This document shows, piece after piece, positions 25,683 to 33,510 of a stretch of 39,015 bases of DNA (position 1 is the first letter of the stretch; each line of letters begins with the position of its first letter). The notes under the pieces were generated by a model. That model worked only from the letters and a program-made list of their open reading frames with translations, was not told the origin of the DNA and ran no database searches. The position numbers and the translations under genes were made by a program. Source of the DNA: a virus; IMG/VR virus record IMGVR_UViG_3300034111_001148, positions 1 through 39,015 of that record; one strand, written 5' to 3'.

Positions 25683-27878
25683 CTATTTAATATTTTTAAA
25701 TGCCGATCTTCTAATACCTTGAGAATTTTTCCCCATATTACGAAACGGACTCTTATTTAATTTAAACAAATTATCTGACTTTTGCAAGTTTTTAACTGTA
25801 TCGTCAGTAATATACCTTTTTAAAAAACCTCTGTTAGATTCTTGTATTTTCATGAATGCTACTAAAGCTGCAAAAGAAACAAGTCTATCCACGTTTAAAC
25901 CGGGAGTGTATTCTTGCATTTCTTTAATCAACATAGGATCAGGAATTCTTTCTATTCCATATTTAGTTTTTACAATAGTACCATCGGGTTTTGTTTCAAT
26001 ATCTAATTCTTCTTTAGTAAACTCAATAGCATAACTTAACATATGAGATTTAAATAATATACCCGTGTTTTTCCAACCATATTCTTGATATACATTATTG
26101 TTAGCACTAAGATCTTTTAAAAATAGAATCTGATTTTTAGGAACTAAATATTTTTGTTTTCTTCTTGATATCATGTACTGAATAAAATGAGAAATATTAT
26201 TTTCTACAAGTGTCCATGCATTGTACCATTCAATAATTAGCTCTAGCATTTGATGAGTTCTATTTATGTCATCAAATCTTCCACACCATGCAGCTACTAT
26301 GGTACCTTGTTCTATATAGGTATCTGTTTCACCGCTAGACTCTTTAGTAATTTGTACAGGAGCTTTCATTATATAAATAGAACATAATGATTCAGAAGTA
26401 GTTGTCTTTCCTTCTCCAACAGGGTCAATAGATGCATAATACATTTGAAACTGTGGATTAGGAACAGGTCTTTCCCAAACTACAAGACAGCCTGTCTTAT
26501 CTTCAGTTTTTTTACTTATCGGGAATTGGCTTATTGGTCTTTTGTTACTTGTTTTTACAACAGGTTTTCCGGTCTCATCTGTAGAAATATCTAGATATTC
26601 ACAAGGATATTCTTTTTCTTCAATTCTTCTTTGTTGTGCAGCAAGGAGATGTGTTGGGAATACAGAAACACTTCTGTTTGCAAAAGCCTCATGTATATTT
26701 CTGGGGTGCTGGGAAATTCTTAATTGATACTCTTCTGGAGCCAACTCATCTTTCCATTGTTTAAATTGGTCATTTAATGCTTCTAATGCTTTTTCTACAA
26801 GTGAGTTACCATAGTTATCAATGTACGGAGGCATTGACCATTGTTCGGGAATAAATAAACCTGACAGACCTGTTGTACCTTTGCCATCTATAAGATCTGT
26901 TTCTACTGCATAAATATCTTTAGCTGTTGGATTCAGAATCATATCCTTTAACGGAAGACACTGTCCTAAATCTCCCACAGAACCTGCAGCTATAAACATA
27001 CCTGTAGTAATCATTCCTGATCTCATGGCCGGCCGCATATATTCATATGTTTGATCCATTTTTGGAGCAATACCTGCTTCCTCATGAAAGAAGTATTTTA
27101 CAGGACCCCCTACACCATTTGTAGGATCTTTTTCAAATGACATTCCTTGTATGGTACCTTTTAAACCTACTTCATTTTTTCTGTCTCCTTTTCTTACCTC
27201 AATCTTTTGTTGCCACATCATAACCTTGTCAGGATTCATTGGCCGGTACCATGCAGTATGCTCATTTAAGAATGCAGCATATTCTTCTAAGAATTTCCAA
27301 GATCCTTTTTCATTAATGTAATCTTTAAGGCTGGCACCAATTTTTAAAGTAACCCCTGGTTCAAACCATTGTTGATTTAAAAGCTTACCCATATGATAGT
27401 ATGAAGAAGCTATCTGACGTTTTTTAAGAATGGCAACATGCTTGTAAGAAAGCTCAGCTAATAGTTCATAAAGAGCCATATGATACTGAGCATCTCGGAT
27501 TTTAGCAAAGTCAAACTTCTGTTGTTCTTTATCAAAGATTGGTAAGAAGTTTAACCACATGTAGTACTCTCTTGCTACAAACCAAGTTAAATCTTTGTCC
27601 TTAACAATTATTCCTTTTCGGCATTTATCTTTCTGATCATCCCAATAAGCTATGAAATCCTTTGATTTTAAAGGATGCGCACAGTATATCCCATCTTTTT
27701 TGAACCGCATTGATTCAGATATGAATACTTCATTGGTAGTGTCATTGAAACAATATTTTCCAGGTTCTTTAAACACATTATTGAGAATAAAGTGCTTGAA
27801 GTCTTCTCTGGATTCAAAACTTGTAGTTGACCAGTTTCCATTTTCATAAGTTGGTATGTCTTTATAAAATTCACTCAT
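25683..27878 (-). CDS. terL: Terminase large subunit
   Basis: A 731-residue packaging motor, cutting and driving DNA into the head. ATPase part: KKRQIASSYYHMGK (residues about 152-165) replaces the usual Walker A and YFFHEEAG (262-269) is the Walker B region with catalytic Glu. The nuclease part has D485 in MYYASIDPVGEG, E559 in WTLVENN and D664 in GLNVDRLVSFA, the three-acid RNase H-like site. Walker A lacks the canonical GKT/S, as in some large-terminase groups with a modified arginine/lysine loop. It overlaps the 171-aa gene by one base and precedes the portal by five. The small subunit was not identified. Confidence 0.9.
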   Translation of the reverse strand: MSEFYKDIPTYENGNWSTTSFESREDFKHFILNNVFKEPGKYCFNDTTNEVFISESMRFKKDGIYCAHPLKSKDFIAYWDDQKDKCRKGIIVKDKDLTWFVAREYYMWLNFLPIFDKEQQKFDFAKIRDAQYHMALYELLAELSYKHVAILKKRQIASSYYHMGKLLNQQWFEPGVTLKIGASLKDYINEKGSWKFLEEYAAFLNEHTAWYRPMNPDKVMMWQQKIEVRKGDRKNEVGLKGTIQGMSFEKDPTNGVGGPVKYFFHEEAGIAPKMDQTYEYMRPAMRSGMITTGMFIAAGSVGDLGQCLPLKDMILNPTAKDIYAVETDLIDGKGTTGLSGLFIPEQWSMPPYIDNYGNSLVEKALEALNDQFKQWKDELAPEEYQLRISQHPRNIHEAFANRSVSVFPTHLLAAQQRRIEEKEYPCEYLDISTDETGKPVVKTSNKRPISQFPISKKTEDKTGCLVVWERPVPNPQFQMYYASIDPVGEGKTTTSESLCSIYIMKAPVQITKESSGETDTYIEQGTIVAAWCGRFDDINRTHQMLELIIEWYNAWTLVENNISHFIQYMISRRKQKYLVPKNQILFLKDLSANNNVYQEYGWKNTGILFKSHMLSYAIEFTKEELDIETKPDGTIVKTKYGIERIPDPMLIKEMQEYTPGLNVDRLVSFAALVAFMKIQESNRGFLKRYITDDTVKNLQKSDNLFKLNKSPFRNMGKNSQGIRRSAFKNIK

Positions 27879-28393
27879 TACATGTCATATGCTAATCCTT
27901 GACCACCTCTTACTTTACTTGATTGTTCTTCCTGAAGATCTTTATAAGCTCCTTTAAAAGATTGTCTTATTCCTTCATAATTCTTAGCAGCTGCAATAAG
28001 AGAATTGAAATTACCATCTCGACCATGGGTTATTGGTGTAATTTCCATATATCTACCTAATCTATCCAACATAGTTGCAATACCTTTATATGCTCTTGAG
28101 GTTGGTGTTTCATACATCTTTTGACAAAAAGACAAAGCTCTAAAGATTGTGTCATCCTCTGTAGAAAATTCTCCCTTAACTTCTTTTAGTATTAAATGTT
28201 CTTTATCTTGCTCCGGGGTAAAGAAAAAAGGATTCATATCCGGATTAGGGCAGCACATATAAAATAAATACAAGTAAATCTTTAAGTAGTCATCAGGATA
28301 TTCATCCATAACATCTTTTAAAGCTTTCAGTGTATAACAGTGCTCTGTAGGAATAACTTTTCCATTTTGAACATCAAACAATCTTGCAAACAT
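27878..28393 (-). CDS. Conserved protein upstream of terminase
   Basis: A 171-residue soluble protein with an N-terminal 'FDVQNGKVIPTEHCYTLKALKDVMDEYPDDYLKIYLYLFYM' segment and a helical second half (GIATMLDRLGRYMEITPITHGRDGNFNSLIAAAKNYEGIRQSFKGAYKDLQ). The final helices resemble those of small terminase-like or packaging-associated proteins only loosely. It sits between the nuclease and TerL and overlaps TerL by one base, which is where a small terminase partner would be expected. This makes a small-terminase role possible, but there is no visible DNA-binding motif. Confidence 0.5.
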   Translation of the reverse strand: MFARLFDVQNGKVIPTEHCYTLKALKDVMDEYPDDYLKIYLYLFYMCCPNPDMNPFFFTPEQDKEHLILKEVKGEFSTEDDTIFRALSFCQKMYETPTSRAYKGIATMLDRLGRYMEITPITHGRDGNFNSLIAAAKNYEGIRQSFKGAYKDLQEEQSSKVRGGQGLAYDM

Positions 28394-28394
28394 T

Positions 28395-29231
28395 TTATTT
28401 CTTTTTTATAAAGTTAGGGTTTTCTTTAACATGATTTATTACCGCAATAACTTCATCATATAAATAAGGCACTCGTACTGGCAAAACATCTTTTACTATA
28501 GGGTTACCATCCTCATCTTTTTTTGCAATAGGATATCCCCATTTATCAACGCCTTCTGTTTCAAAAGTAATATGATGAATAACTATATTTCCAGGAAGCA
28601 TTTTAGGATTGTGCTTTAATATAATATACATATAAATACTCAATTGTAAAGCATAGTGATTAAAATGACAATCATCCAAATTAGAAACTGGATGGAGCAT
28701 CTTCTCTGAGATACCCTCCCAGTTCTTGAATGACTCCATCTTAATTTCTTTATTTGTTTTGTAATCAATAATATTAACTCTTCCGTTTACTACTTCAACT
28801 AAATCTGATTGACCGCAAATACCCGCAGATTTTAAATAAACCATGTGCTCTGGATAAACCCCTGGTTCAAGTTTTTGAGAAGGAGCATGCTTAATACCTT
28901 CTTTCAATGGTAAAGGTTTAAATACAGGTACAGTTGCACCTTCTCTTTCTATTGAAGCTAATGAACATATATCATCCTCTCTTTGGTTATGATACCAAGT
29001 TCCTAGATCTGTAGCTCTCTTAGCTTCATTAACCCATATTTCCTGAATTAGTTTAGGATCTATACCATACCATTTAGATTTAGAATTTTTACTTACCTTT
29101 TCTGAAGTTTTTTTAGCATCAAATGGTTTCTTTAAAGAGGATACCACAGTAGTTACACTATACCAAACAATATCTTGTTCAGCATCTAAACTATTGTAAC
29201 TGTGATCAATTGCATTAAATATTATACTCAT
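28395..29231 (-). CDS. PD-(D/E)XK (RecB-like) nuclease
   Basis: A 278-residue protein with RecB-type nuclease motifs in order: GTWYHNQRE around H81, YPEH with E128, GQSD ending at D143, IIDYKT with D156 and K158, and HYALQLSIY with Q196. Spacing mirrors RecB E1020, D1067, D1080 and K1082. Such nucleases degrade or trim linear DNA using Mg2+. A nuclease of this type next to terminase is usual in crAss-like phages and may help end processing, recombination or host DNA breakdown. It overlaps the Cys-rich 97-aa gene by four bases. The active site looks intact. Confidence 0.85.
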   Translation of the reverse strand: MSIIFNAIDHSYNSLDAEQDIVWYSVTTVVSSLKKPFDAKKTSEKVSKNSKSKWYGIDPKLIQEIWVNEAKRATDLGTWYHNQREDDICSLASIEREGATVPVFKPLPLKEGIKHAPSQKLEPGVYPEHMVYLKSAGICGQSDLVEVVNGRVNIIDYKTNKEIKMESFKNWEGISEKMLHPVSNLDDCHFNHYALQLSIYMYIILKHNPKMLPGNIVIHHITFETEGVDKWGYPIAKKDEDGNPIVKDVLPVRVPYLYDEVIAVINHVKENPNFIKKK

Positions 29232-29521
29232 AAGTTATTTATTTTATCTTCTTCCTCTTCTGACATTACAGCACTCCATTTACCTAAAGGACATTCTGTA
29301 GATAAGGATCTAGTTTTAAACGCAAGTGAACATCCACACTCATCACAGCAAGGAGCTGTTTTTGGAACTGCACATTTGGTACCTTTACTAGGACATACCT
29401 CACATACATTCATTCTTACTCTGGATATAGATTCTACATATTCATCTCTTATTACAGCATTTGTAATACCCTCTAAGATTTGATTTCTATTATTCCATAT
29501 CTTTTTGAGACTGTTTTTCAT
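29228..29521 (-). CDS. 97-aa Cys-rich zinc-binding-like protein
   Basis: I prefer the internal ATG at 29521-29519, which gives a 97-residue product starting MKNSLKKIWNNRNQILEGI. The frame is open to an ATG at 29563, but that version would overlap the IHF-like gene by 74 bases instead of 32. The second half has eight or more cysteines (VCEVCPSKGTKC, then PCCDECGCSLAFKT and TECPLGKW), two CxxC knuckles and a third cluster. Such proteins are common near the packaging genes of Bacteroidota phages, with no known role; DNA or protein bridging through zinc is a guess. Position between IHF-like and nuclease genes suggests packaging or genome handling. Confidence 0.65.
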   Translation of the reverse strand: MKNSLKKIWNNRNQILEGITNAVIRDEYVESISRVRMNVCEVCPSKGTKCAVPKTAPCCDECGCSLAFKTRSLSTECPLGKWSAVMSEEEEDKINNL

Positions 29522-29876
29522 ACTTGTCTTTTTTAAATTCTTGTTTTTTAAATTCTTTTTCAATCAACTTCAAGTTAAGCTTTTCTAAAGCTTCTACTTT
29601 TTCCTCAAGCATTTTTTTATTGTAATATGCTTTGAATGTAGAAGTATCATGGGAACTTAATGCTTTTGTATATCGATCAATAGATTTTCTTACTAAACCA
29701 GGCTTAGCAACAAATTGACCTAACCCTTCTACATTAATCCGAGGATGTGACAAATTTGTAATTTCAGTTCTTAAGCTTTTATAAAATGACTGTATTAAAT
29801 CTTCTACCAACTCAGCAGGGATATCAAATTCTTCTGCTAATTCTTTGTAAAGCTCATTAGATTTTTTAGGAATCAC
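29490..29876 (-). CDS. IHF/HU-like DNA-binding protein
   Basis: A 128-residue protein. The first 80 residues look like the HU/IHF fold: paired helices (YKELAEEFDIPAELVEDLIQSFYKSLRTEI) followed by a beta arm region 'HPRINVEGLGQFVAKPGLVRKSI', where the usual 'V.l.gFG.F.v..' and 'R.' pattern of HU/IHF is visible in reduced form. The C-terminal 45 residues are a highly charged coiled coil (KVEALEKLNLKLIEKEFKKQEF), an addition not found in normal IHF. IHF-like genes are a hallmark of crAss-like phages, probably bending the genome during packaging or late transcription. It overlaps the next gene upstream by four bases (ATGA). Confidence 0.7.
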   Translation of the reverse strand: MIPKKSNELYKELAEEFDIPAELVEDLIQSFYKSLRTEITNLSHPRINVEGLGQFVAKPGLVRKSIDRYTKALSSHDTSTFKAYYNKKMLEEKVEALEKLNLKLIEKEFKKQEFKKDKYEKQSQKDME

Positions 29877-30232
29877 TTAGCAAAAAATTTGTAATCTAAA
29901 AGTATACTACCCTCGGATTGAATTTTTAAATCAGGATTTATCATAATTACTTTTTTATTTTTGGAATCCTTAATTATTAAAGATTGCTTCTCACATTTAT
30001 TAATACAATTTCTTACTGTTTGTTCAGACTTAAAAATCATATGTTCATCCGAAGCTTCAAAACAAAAACTAGATAATTCAATAGGTCCTATTATAGTAAG
30101 CAAGGTCAAGCACTCAAAATCTGAATCACTTAATGCTATATTATTAATATAACAATGAGTCAGAATTTGATATTTAATAATCCCATTCTTAGACATGATT
30201 ACTTTTTTCTGTACTTGATTTACCGCTGACAT
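29873..30232 (-). CDS. Winged-helix-like small protein
   Basis: A 119-residue protein with an N-terminal segment 'KKVIMSKNGIIKYQILTHCYINNIALSDSDFECLTLLTIIGPIELSSFCFEA' and then 'SEQTVRNCINKCEKQSLIIKDSKNKKVIMINPDLK'. The order helix-helix-helix followed by a beta hairpin ('LIIKD...KVIMINP') is typical of a winged helix that reads DNA. No catalytic features. It lies between the first gene of the packaging operon and the IHF-like gene, so it could be a late regulator or a small-terminase-like DNA recogniser. The fold is inferred from pattern alone. Confidence 0.5.
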   Translation of the reverse strand: MSAVNQVQKKVIMSKNGIIKYQILTHCYINNIALSDSDFECLTLLTIIGPIELSSFCFEASDEHMIFKSEQTVRNCINKCEKQSLIIKDSKNKKVIMINPDLKIQSEGSILLDYKFFAK

Positions 30233-30233
30233 A

Positions 30234-30515
30234 TTATTGTTTTTTTAGCTTTCTTGCATTGTTTGGTTTAACATCTTCTCCGTCTTCTTCTTCCTCTTCC
30301 ATTTCAGAATTTTCCTTTTGTTGCTGCATCATCATAGCAAATTGAATTTGAAGACCGGTTCTTTTAAATCTTACTTCATCAAGCTTAAACAACATTTCTT
30401 CATACTCAAATTGAGCCTTAAGATAAGGCATTGATTCTTGATAGAACTCTAGCATTTCTTTTTTTCTTTCCAATAATTCTTCTTCTGTAATTGGATTTTC
30501 TTTTTGATTTTCCAT
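30234..30515 (-). CDS. 93-aa acidic helical protein
   Basis: A 93-residue protein, almost wholly helical, with two charged helices (EEELLERKKEMLEFYQESMP and AQFEYEEMLFKLDEVRF) and a Gln/Met patch (FAMMMQQQKEN), then an acidic run EMEEEEEDGED. It is the first gene of the packaging/head transcription unit, 22 bases after a TATATTTG box. Its small size and coiled-coil nature suggest a structural or assembly partner. No family is recognised. Confidence 0.6.
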   Translation of the reverse strand: MENQKENPITEEELLERKKEMLEFYQESMPYLKAQFEYEEMLFKLDEVRFKRTGLQIQFAMMMQQQKENSEMEEEEEDGEDVKPNNARKLKKQ

Positions 30516-30537
30516 TTTTATATATTTAAAGTTTATG

Positions 30538-30545
30538 CAAATATA
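30538..30545 (-). promoter_or_regulatory. Promoter -7 box for the packaging/head operon
   Basis: The minus strand reads TATATTTGCA, an exact TAnnTTTG box identical over ten bases to 8377-8386. It lies 22 bases before the ATG at 30515 and 36 bases beyond the terminator of the lysis unit. No TTG is present where the -33 box should be, so strength may depend on an activator. Confidence 0.5.
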
Positions 30546-30581
30546 TAATAAAAGTTTAAACTGAAAATATTTAAATTAAAA

Positions 30582-30603
30582 AAGGCTCCCTTTTGGAAGC
30601 CTT
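30582..30603 (-). terminator. Terminator of the lysis unit
   Basis: The stem AAGGCT/AGCCTT is extended by CC/GG with one bulge, and on the minus strand it is followed by TTTTTTAATTT. It is 30 bases past the 52-aa gene that ends the lysis cassette. Confidence 0.75.
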
Positions 30604-30633
30604 GCACATAGTTAGTTTAAGAATCTACTTTTA

Positions 30634-30792
30634 CTATCTATTCTTAATTGTAAAATTTAGTATACTGAGTGAATAAAAATTTCTAGACACGTCTATATCT
30701 ATACTTACTATATCAATGTAAGAAAGTCTAACTCTTATCATGAGTTTATCCCATTGTTTTCTGGAAGTTTTCCAATTATTTCTAAATTTCAT
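30634..30792 (-). CDS. 52-aa small protein at the end of the lysis cassette
   Basis: A short frame starts at ATG 30792-30790, overlapping the TGA of the lytic enzyme upstream by four bases (ATGA), and ends with TAG at 30636-30634. The product begins MKFRNNWKTSRKQWDKLMIR and continues with alternating hydrophobic Ile/Val and Asp/Ser, as in two beta strands, ending NFTIKNR. The overlap and the terminator right after its stop support a genuine gene. It has no membrane span. The function is unknown; a regulator or inhibitor of the enzyme is conceivable because of the tight coupling. Confidence 0.5.
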   Translation of the reverse strand: MKFRNNWKTSRKQWDKLMIRVRLSYIDIVSIDIDVSRNFYSLSILNFTIKNR

Positions 30793-31598
30793 ACAATGTC
30801 GTTTGATTCAATTAATGTATATGTAAAGTTGTTTCCATGTACAGCTTTTGCTCTACGGCAGATTGCCATAAACTCTTCAAAGTCTGCAGATTTTTTAAAT
30901 ACCTGACATCCTTCAGACCAGTTCTCTACAAATGTTGAATCTGCTCCAGCTTTGTGAATGTTAATTCCAAACAATCCTTCTTGTATTGACTTCTCATCAT
31001 ATACCATATCTTTGTTTGGATCACGGAAAACTTTAACTGGTTTGTTTTGTCCTAGTGCTTCATACTTACCTGCATGAAGTCTCATGATGTGAGAGTTGAT
31101 ATACTGACCCTCAACTAATCTAGCTACACCTGCTTTATTTCCGTACTGCATAACACCTTTCGTTCCTGGATCTGTGGTTGCTGGCCAACTATGAAAATGC
31201 TCTACACCATCAACTGTATAAGTTAAAGTCAAATAATCATCAAATAAGTTAGTTACTTTTTGACCTGTAGAAGAGTTACGTACTCCTATAATATTAAGCA
31301 TTAAGTCTTTACCTTCAAACCACTTGTAACCTTTGGATGCTACTGCAGTTTTTACTTGAGCTGCAGTATATTTAGTAGCAACTGCTGGTTTAGAAACTAC
31401 AGGTTTACTATCTACAGTAATACCCATCTTAGCTAATGTAGCAGGTCCTACAACTCCATCTGGAGTAAGACCATGTTTTTTTTGAAACTCAATAACAGCA
31501 GCTTCTGTTTTTGGTCCAAAGTTTCCTATTTGTTCTACACCTAATACTGCCTGAATTTTCTTAACAGTATCATTGTTGTCTCCTTTTTTAAGTACCAT
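30789..31598 (-). CDS. Peptidoglycan-binding YkuD-like L,D-transpeptidase-type enzyme
   Basis: A 269-residue protein without signal peptide. Residues 3-58 are a peptidoglycan-binding domain (VKKIQAVLGVEQIGNFGPKT then VIEFQKKHGLTPDGVVGPAT). A Pro/Ala-rich linker leads into a domain with H215 in FGINIHKAG and S228/C231 in NWSEGCQVF, the spacing and residues of the YkuD H...SxGC catalytic signature. YkuD enzymes cross-link or edit the stem peptide of peptidoglycan; phage versions may act in lysis or cell-wall entry. It is 11 bases from the GH24 endolysin, so it is a second wall-active enzyme. It could also be an inactive binder. Confidence 0.7.
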   Translation of the reverse strand: MVLKKGDNNDTVKKIQAVLGVEQIGNFGPKTEAAVIEFQKKHGLTPDGVVGPATLAKMGITVDSKPVVSKPAVATKYTAAQVKTAVASKGYKWFEGKDLMLNIIGVRNSSTGQKVTNLFDDYLTLTYTVDGVEHFHSWPATTDPGTKGVMQYGNKAGVARLVEGQYINSHIMRLHAGKYEALGQNKPVKVFRDPNKDMVYDEKSIQEGLFGINIHKAGADSTFVENWSEGCQVFKKSADFEEFMAICRRAKAVHGNNFTYTLIESNDIV

Positions 31599-31609
31599 AA
31601 CTATTCTAT

Positions 31610-32068
31610 TTATTTTTTAAAGTATAAGTTTGCTTCTGCCTCTCTTCTTCTCACAAGACCTTTTAATGTTTTACCTCCAGCTTTAACCCATTTCATAAAT
31701 TCTAATCTGATTGATTCGTCTTCTGGATTAGCATTAACCTTTTTCAATAGGGTTGATGACTTTAGATTCCCCGGGCCTAAATTATAAGCAAATGATACTA
31801 GAGCATCGAACTGATTCTGATTGATATCATCACGGCAATATGAATCTACATATTGCTCAAAACTGACAAGCATACTTTGTAATAGTTCCGTACCGCGTGC
31901 TTCAGTGATTGTAGCATCTGCCATTGTTACTTTTTTACCGCCTGGGTAAAATGTTGCTCCATACCCAATGGTTGGAATACCTGCAGGACATTTGTAAGGA
32001 GTTCCTCTAAATCCTTCAAAAGCTTTAATCATATCAATTCCAGCCGTGCCTGTTTTTGTAATTTTCAT
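31610..32068 (-). CDS. GH24 endolysin (lysozyme)
   Basis: A 152-residue muramidase. The catalytic triad of the GH24 family is E18, C27 and T33, with spacing E-x8-C-x5-T; the middle residue is Cys instead of Asp, a variation known in this family. TIGYGATFYPGGKKVTMADATIT and FDALVSFAYNLGPGNLKSSTLLKK match T4/P22-type lysozyme motifs. There is no signal peptide, so it depends on a holin. It lies next to the PAS-holin-like gene (6 bases) and upstream of the YkuD-type enzyme. It should cleave the glycan strands at lysis. Confidence 0.9.
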   Translation of the reverse strand: MKITKTGTAGIDMIKAFEGFRGTPYKCPAGIPTIGYGATFYPGGKKVTMADATITEARGTELLQSMLVSFEQYVDSYCRDDINQNQFDALVSFAYNLGPGNLKSSTLLKKVNANPEDESIRLEFMKWVKAGGKTLKGLVRRREAEANLYFKK

Positions 32069-32074
32069 ATCCTT

Positions 32075-33190
32075 TTATTTTTTTTCTTTACTGCCTTCTT
32101 GCGTAGCATACTTGATACCCATGATTGTGCCGACTATTGAAAAGGCATTTGTTAATAATACACTAAACATATTACTCCATGTTGATCCAATGATTTGAGT
32201 ATCTTGATTTGTTATAATTGCAGCCCAGTATAGTACAGTTGTTATAACCCCTACTCCAACTATAACAGCCAACGCAACTTTGACAATGATTTTAATCAGC
32301 TCACTTTGGCTTTTTTTCATCATTACATCTAAGTCATTCAGAGCTGCATCTTTTTCTATCTCAATTGCATTCTTAAGCTTTTGTGAGTTATCAAGTTCTA
32401 CCTGTAAATTTGTTGTTAAGTCGTCTATTTTCTTCTTATTGTTTACAGCCTCAGTGACATCAGTTGCAATTTTAACTACATCGGTGATGTTTCCTTTACT
32501 GTCCATTACAGGATTATAAGATGCTTGCAAGTAAACAGTAGATCCATCTACTTTTCTTCTTTCAAATATTCCATCAAAGAACTTACCCTTTTTCAGACTT
32601 TCCCAAAACTTAGCATATTCATCAGATTTAGAATACTCGTAGCTAACAAAAACACTGTGGTGTTTACCAATGACTTTACTTTTTTCATTGGTTTTATAAC
32701 CCATAGTTTCTAAGAATATAGAATTAACTTCTGTTATAAAACCCTCAATATTAAAACTAATAAGAGCTGTACTTCTGTTAATGGCATCTATTTGTTTCTT
32801 ACTATTGACAATTGCACTAATGTCAGTAGCAATCTTCATTACTTTGGTGATCTTACCATCCTCATTTAAAATAGGATTATAAGTTGCTTGAAGATTAATA
32901 AGACTTCCATCCTTTCTTCTTCTCTCAAATTCTCCAGTATAATACTTACCACTTCTTAGGATATCCCAAAACTTCTCATATTCAAGTGATCTTGAGTAAT
33001 CATCACATACAAAGATGCTATGATGTTTACCAATGATATCATCATGGTTGCCTTTACCATAACCCATTGCTTCCAAAAAAATGTCATTGACCCCTAGTAT
33101 AATACCAGCAAGGTCAAAGTAGATAATAGCATTACTTCTATTAATGGCTTCTAGTCTACTTAGTAACTCTTCTTTTGGGAGATTTTTCAC
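32075..33190 (-). CDS. Tandem PAS protein with two-helix membrane tail (holin-like)
   Basis: A 371-residue protein. PAS1 is residues about 8-128 and PAS2 about 133-254; both keep NxxFLExMGY, GKHHSxFV, FExRRxxDGS, LQAxYNPxxD and KIATDxxxxV. A charged coiled coil follows (255-295), then hydrophobic segments at 301-326 and 338-359, and a short tail GSKEKK. This is a class II holin pattern (two spans with a charged C-terminus) fused to two sensor domains; such repeated PAS domains with 'GKHH' are known in methyl-accepting and redox-sensing bacterial proteins. Position in a lysis cassette (6 bases from the GH24 endolysin, 10 bases from the K/E/V-rich gene) suggests a ligand-gated trigger of lysis. 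No kinase or methyl-accepting domain is present. Confidence 0.7.
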   Translation of the reverse strand: MKNLPKEELLSRLEAINRSNAIIYFDLAGIILGVNDIFLEAMGYGKGNHDDIIGKHHSIFVCDDYSRSLEYEKFWDILRSGKYYTGEFERRRKDGSLINLQATYNPILNEDGKITKVMKIATDISAIVNSKKQIDAINRSTALISFNIEGFITEVNSIFLETMGYKTNEKSKVIGKHHSVFVSYEYSKSDEYAKFWESLKKGKFFDGIFERRKVDGSTVYLQASYNPVMDSKGNITDVVKIATDVTEAVNNKKKIDDLTTNLQVELDNSQKLKNAIEIEKDAALNDLDVMMKKSQSELIKIIVKVALAVIVGVGVITTVLYWAAIITNQDTQIIGSTWSNMFSVLLTNAFSIVGTIMGIKYATQEGSKEKK

Positions 33191-33199
33191 TGCAAGTTA

Positions 33200-33499
33200 T
33201 TATTTCTTGAACTTTTTAAGCCAAACTTTAGATATCAAATTACCTGCTATTTTCAATAAAGGATTTTGAGCATCAACTGTTACAGTAGTACCTTCTTCAG
33301 TTTTAACTACATTAACATCTAATTTTTCACTATCTAGTTTGAATTCTTTTTTTTCTTCAGTTGCATGAACTTCTACATCAACCTTTGGAGTGTCAATTAC
33401 AACATCAACATTTTTTCCTTCTTTCTTTACTTTAGCAGTGACTTTTTTGGTTTTTACTTCAACCTCAATGTCTTTTACTTTTACTTCTTTCTTAGCCAT
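33200..33499 (-). CDS. 99-aa K/E/V-rich repetitive protein
   Basis: A 99-residue protein of alternating charged and beta-branched residues: KEVKVKDIEVEVKTKKVTAKV, then DVVIDTPKVDVEV and EKLDVNVVKTEEG. It looks like one long amphipathic beta strand array or a solenoid. The C-terminus changes to a hydrophobic-basic part (LLKIAGNLISKVWLKKFKK), which could touch a membrane. It sits between the PAS-membrane protein and a small membrane protein. No family known; a lysis-associated or membrane-bound role is inferred from neighbours. Confidence 0.55.
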   Translation of the reverse strand: MAKKEVKVKDIEVEVKTKKVTAKVKKEGKNVDVVIDTPKVDVEVHATEEKKEFKLDSEKLDVNVVKTEEGTTVTVDAQNPLLKIAGNLISKVWLKKFKK

Positions 33500-33510
33500 T
33501 TTTATTTAAT

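Noticed and set aside
29522-29563. Longer start of the Cys-rich 97-aa protein
   Set aside because: Fourteen extra Lys/Asn-rich residues over the end of the IHF-like gene; the internal ATG gives a usual N-terminus.
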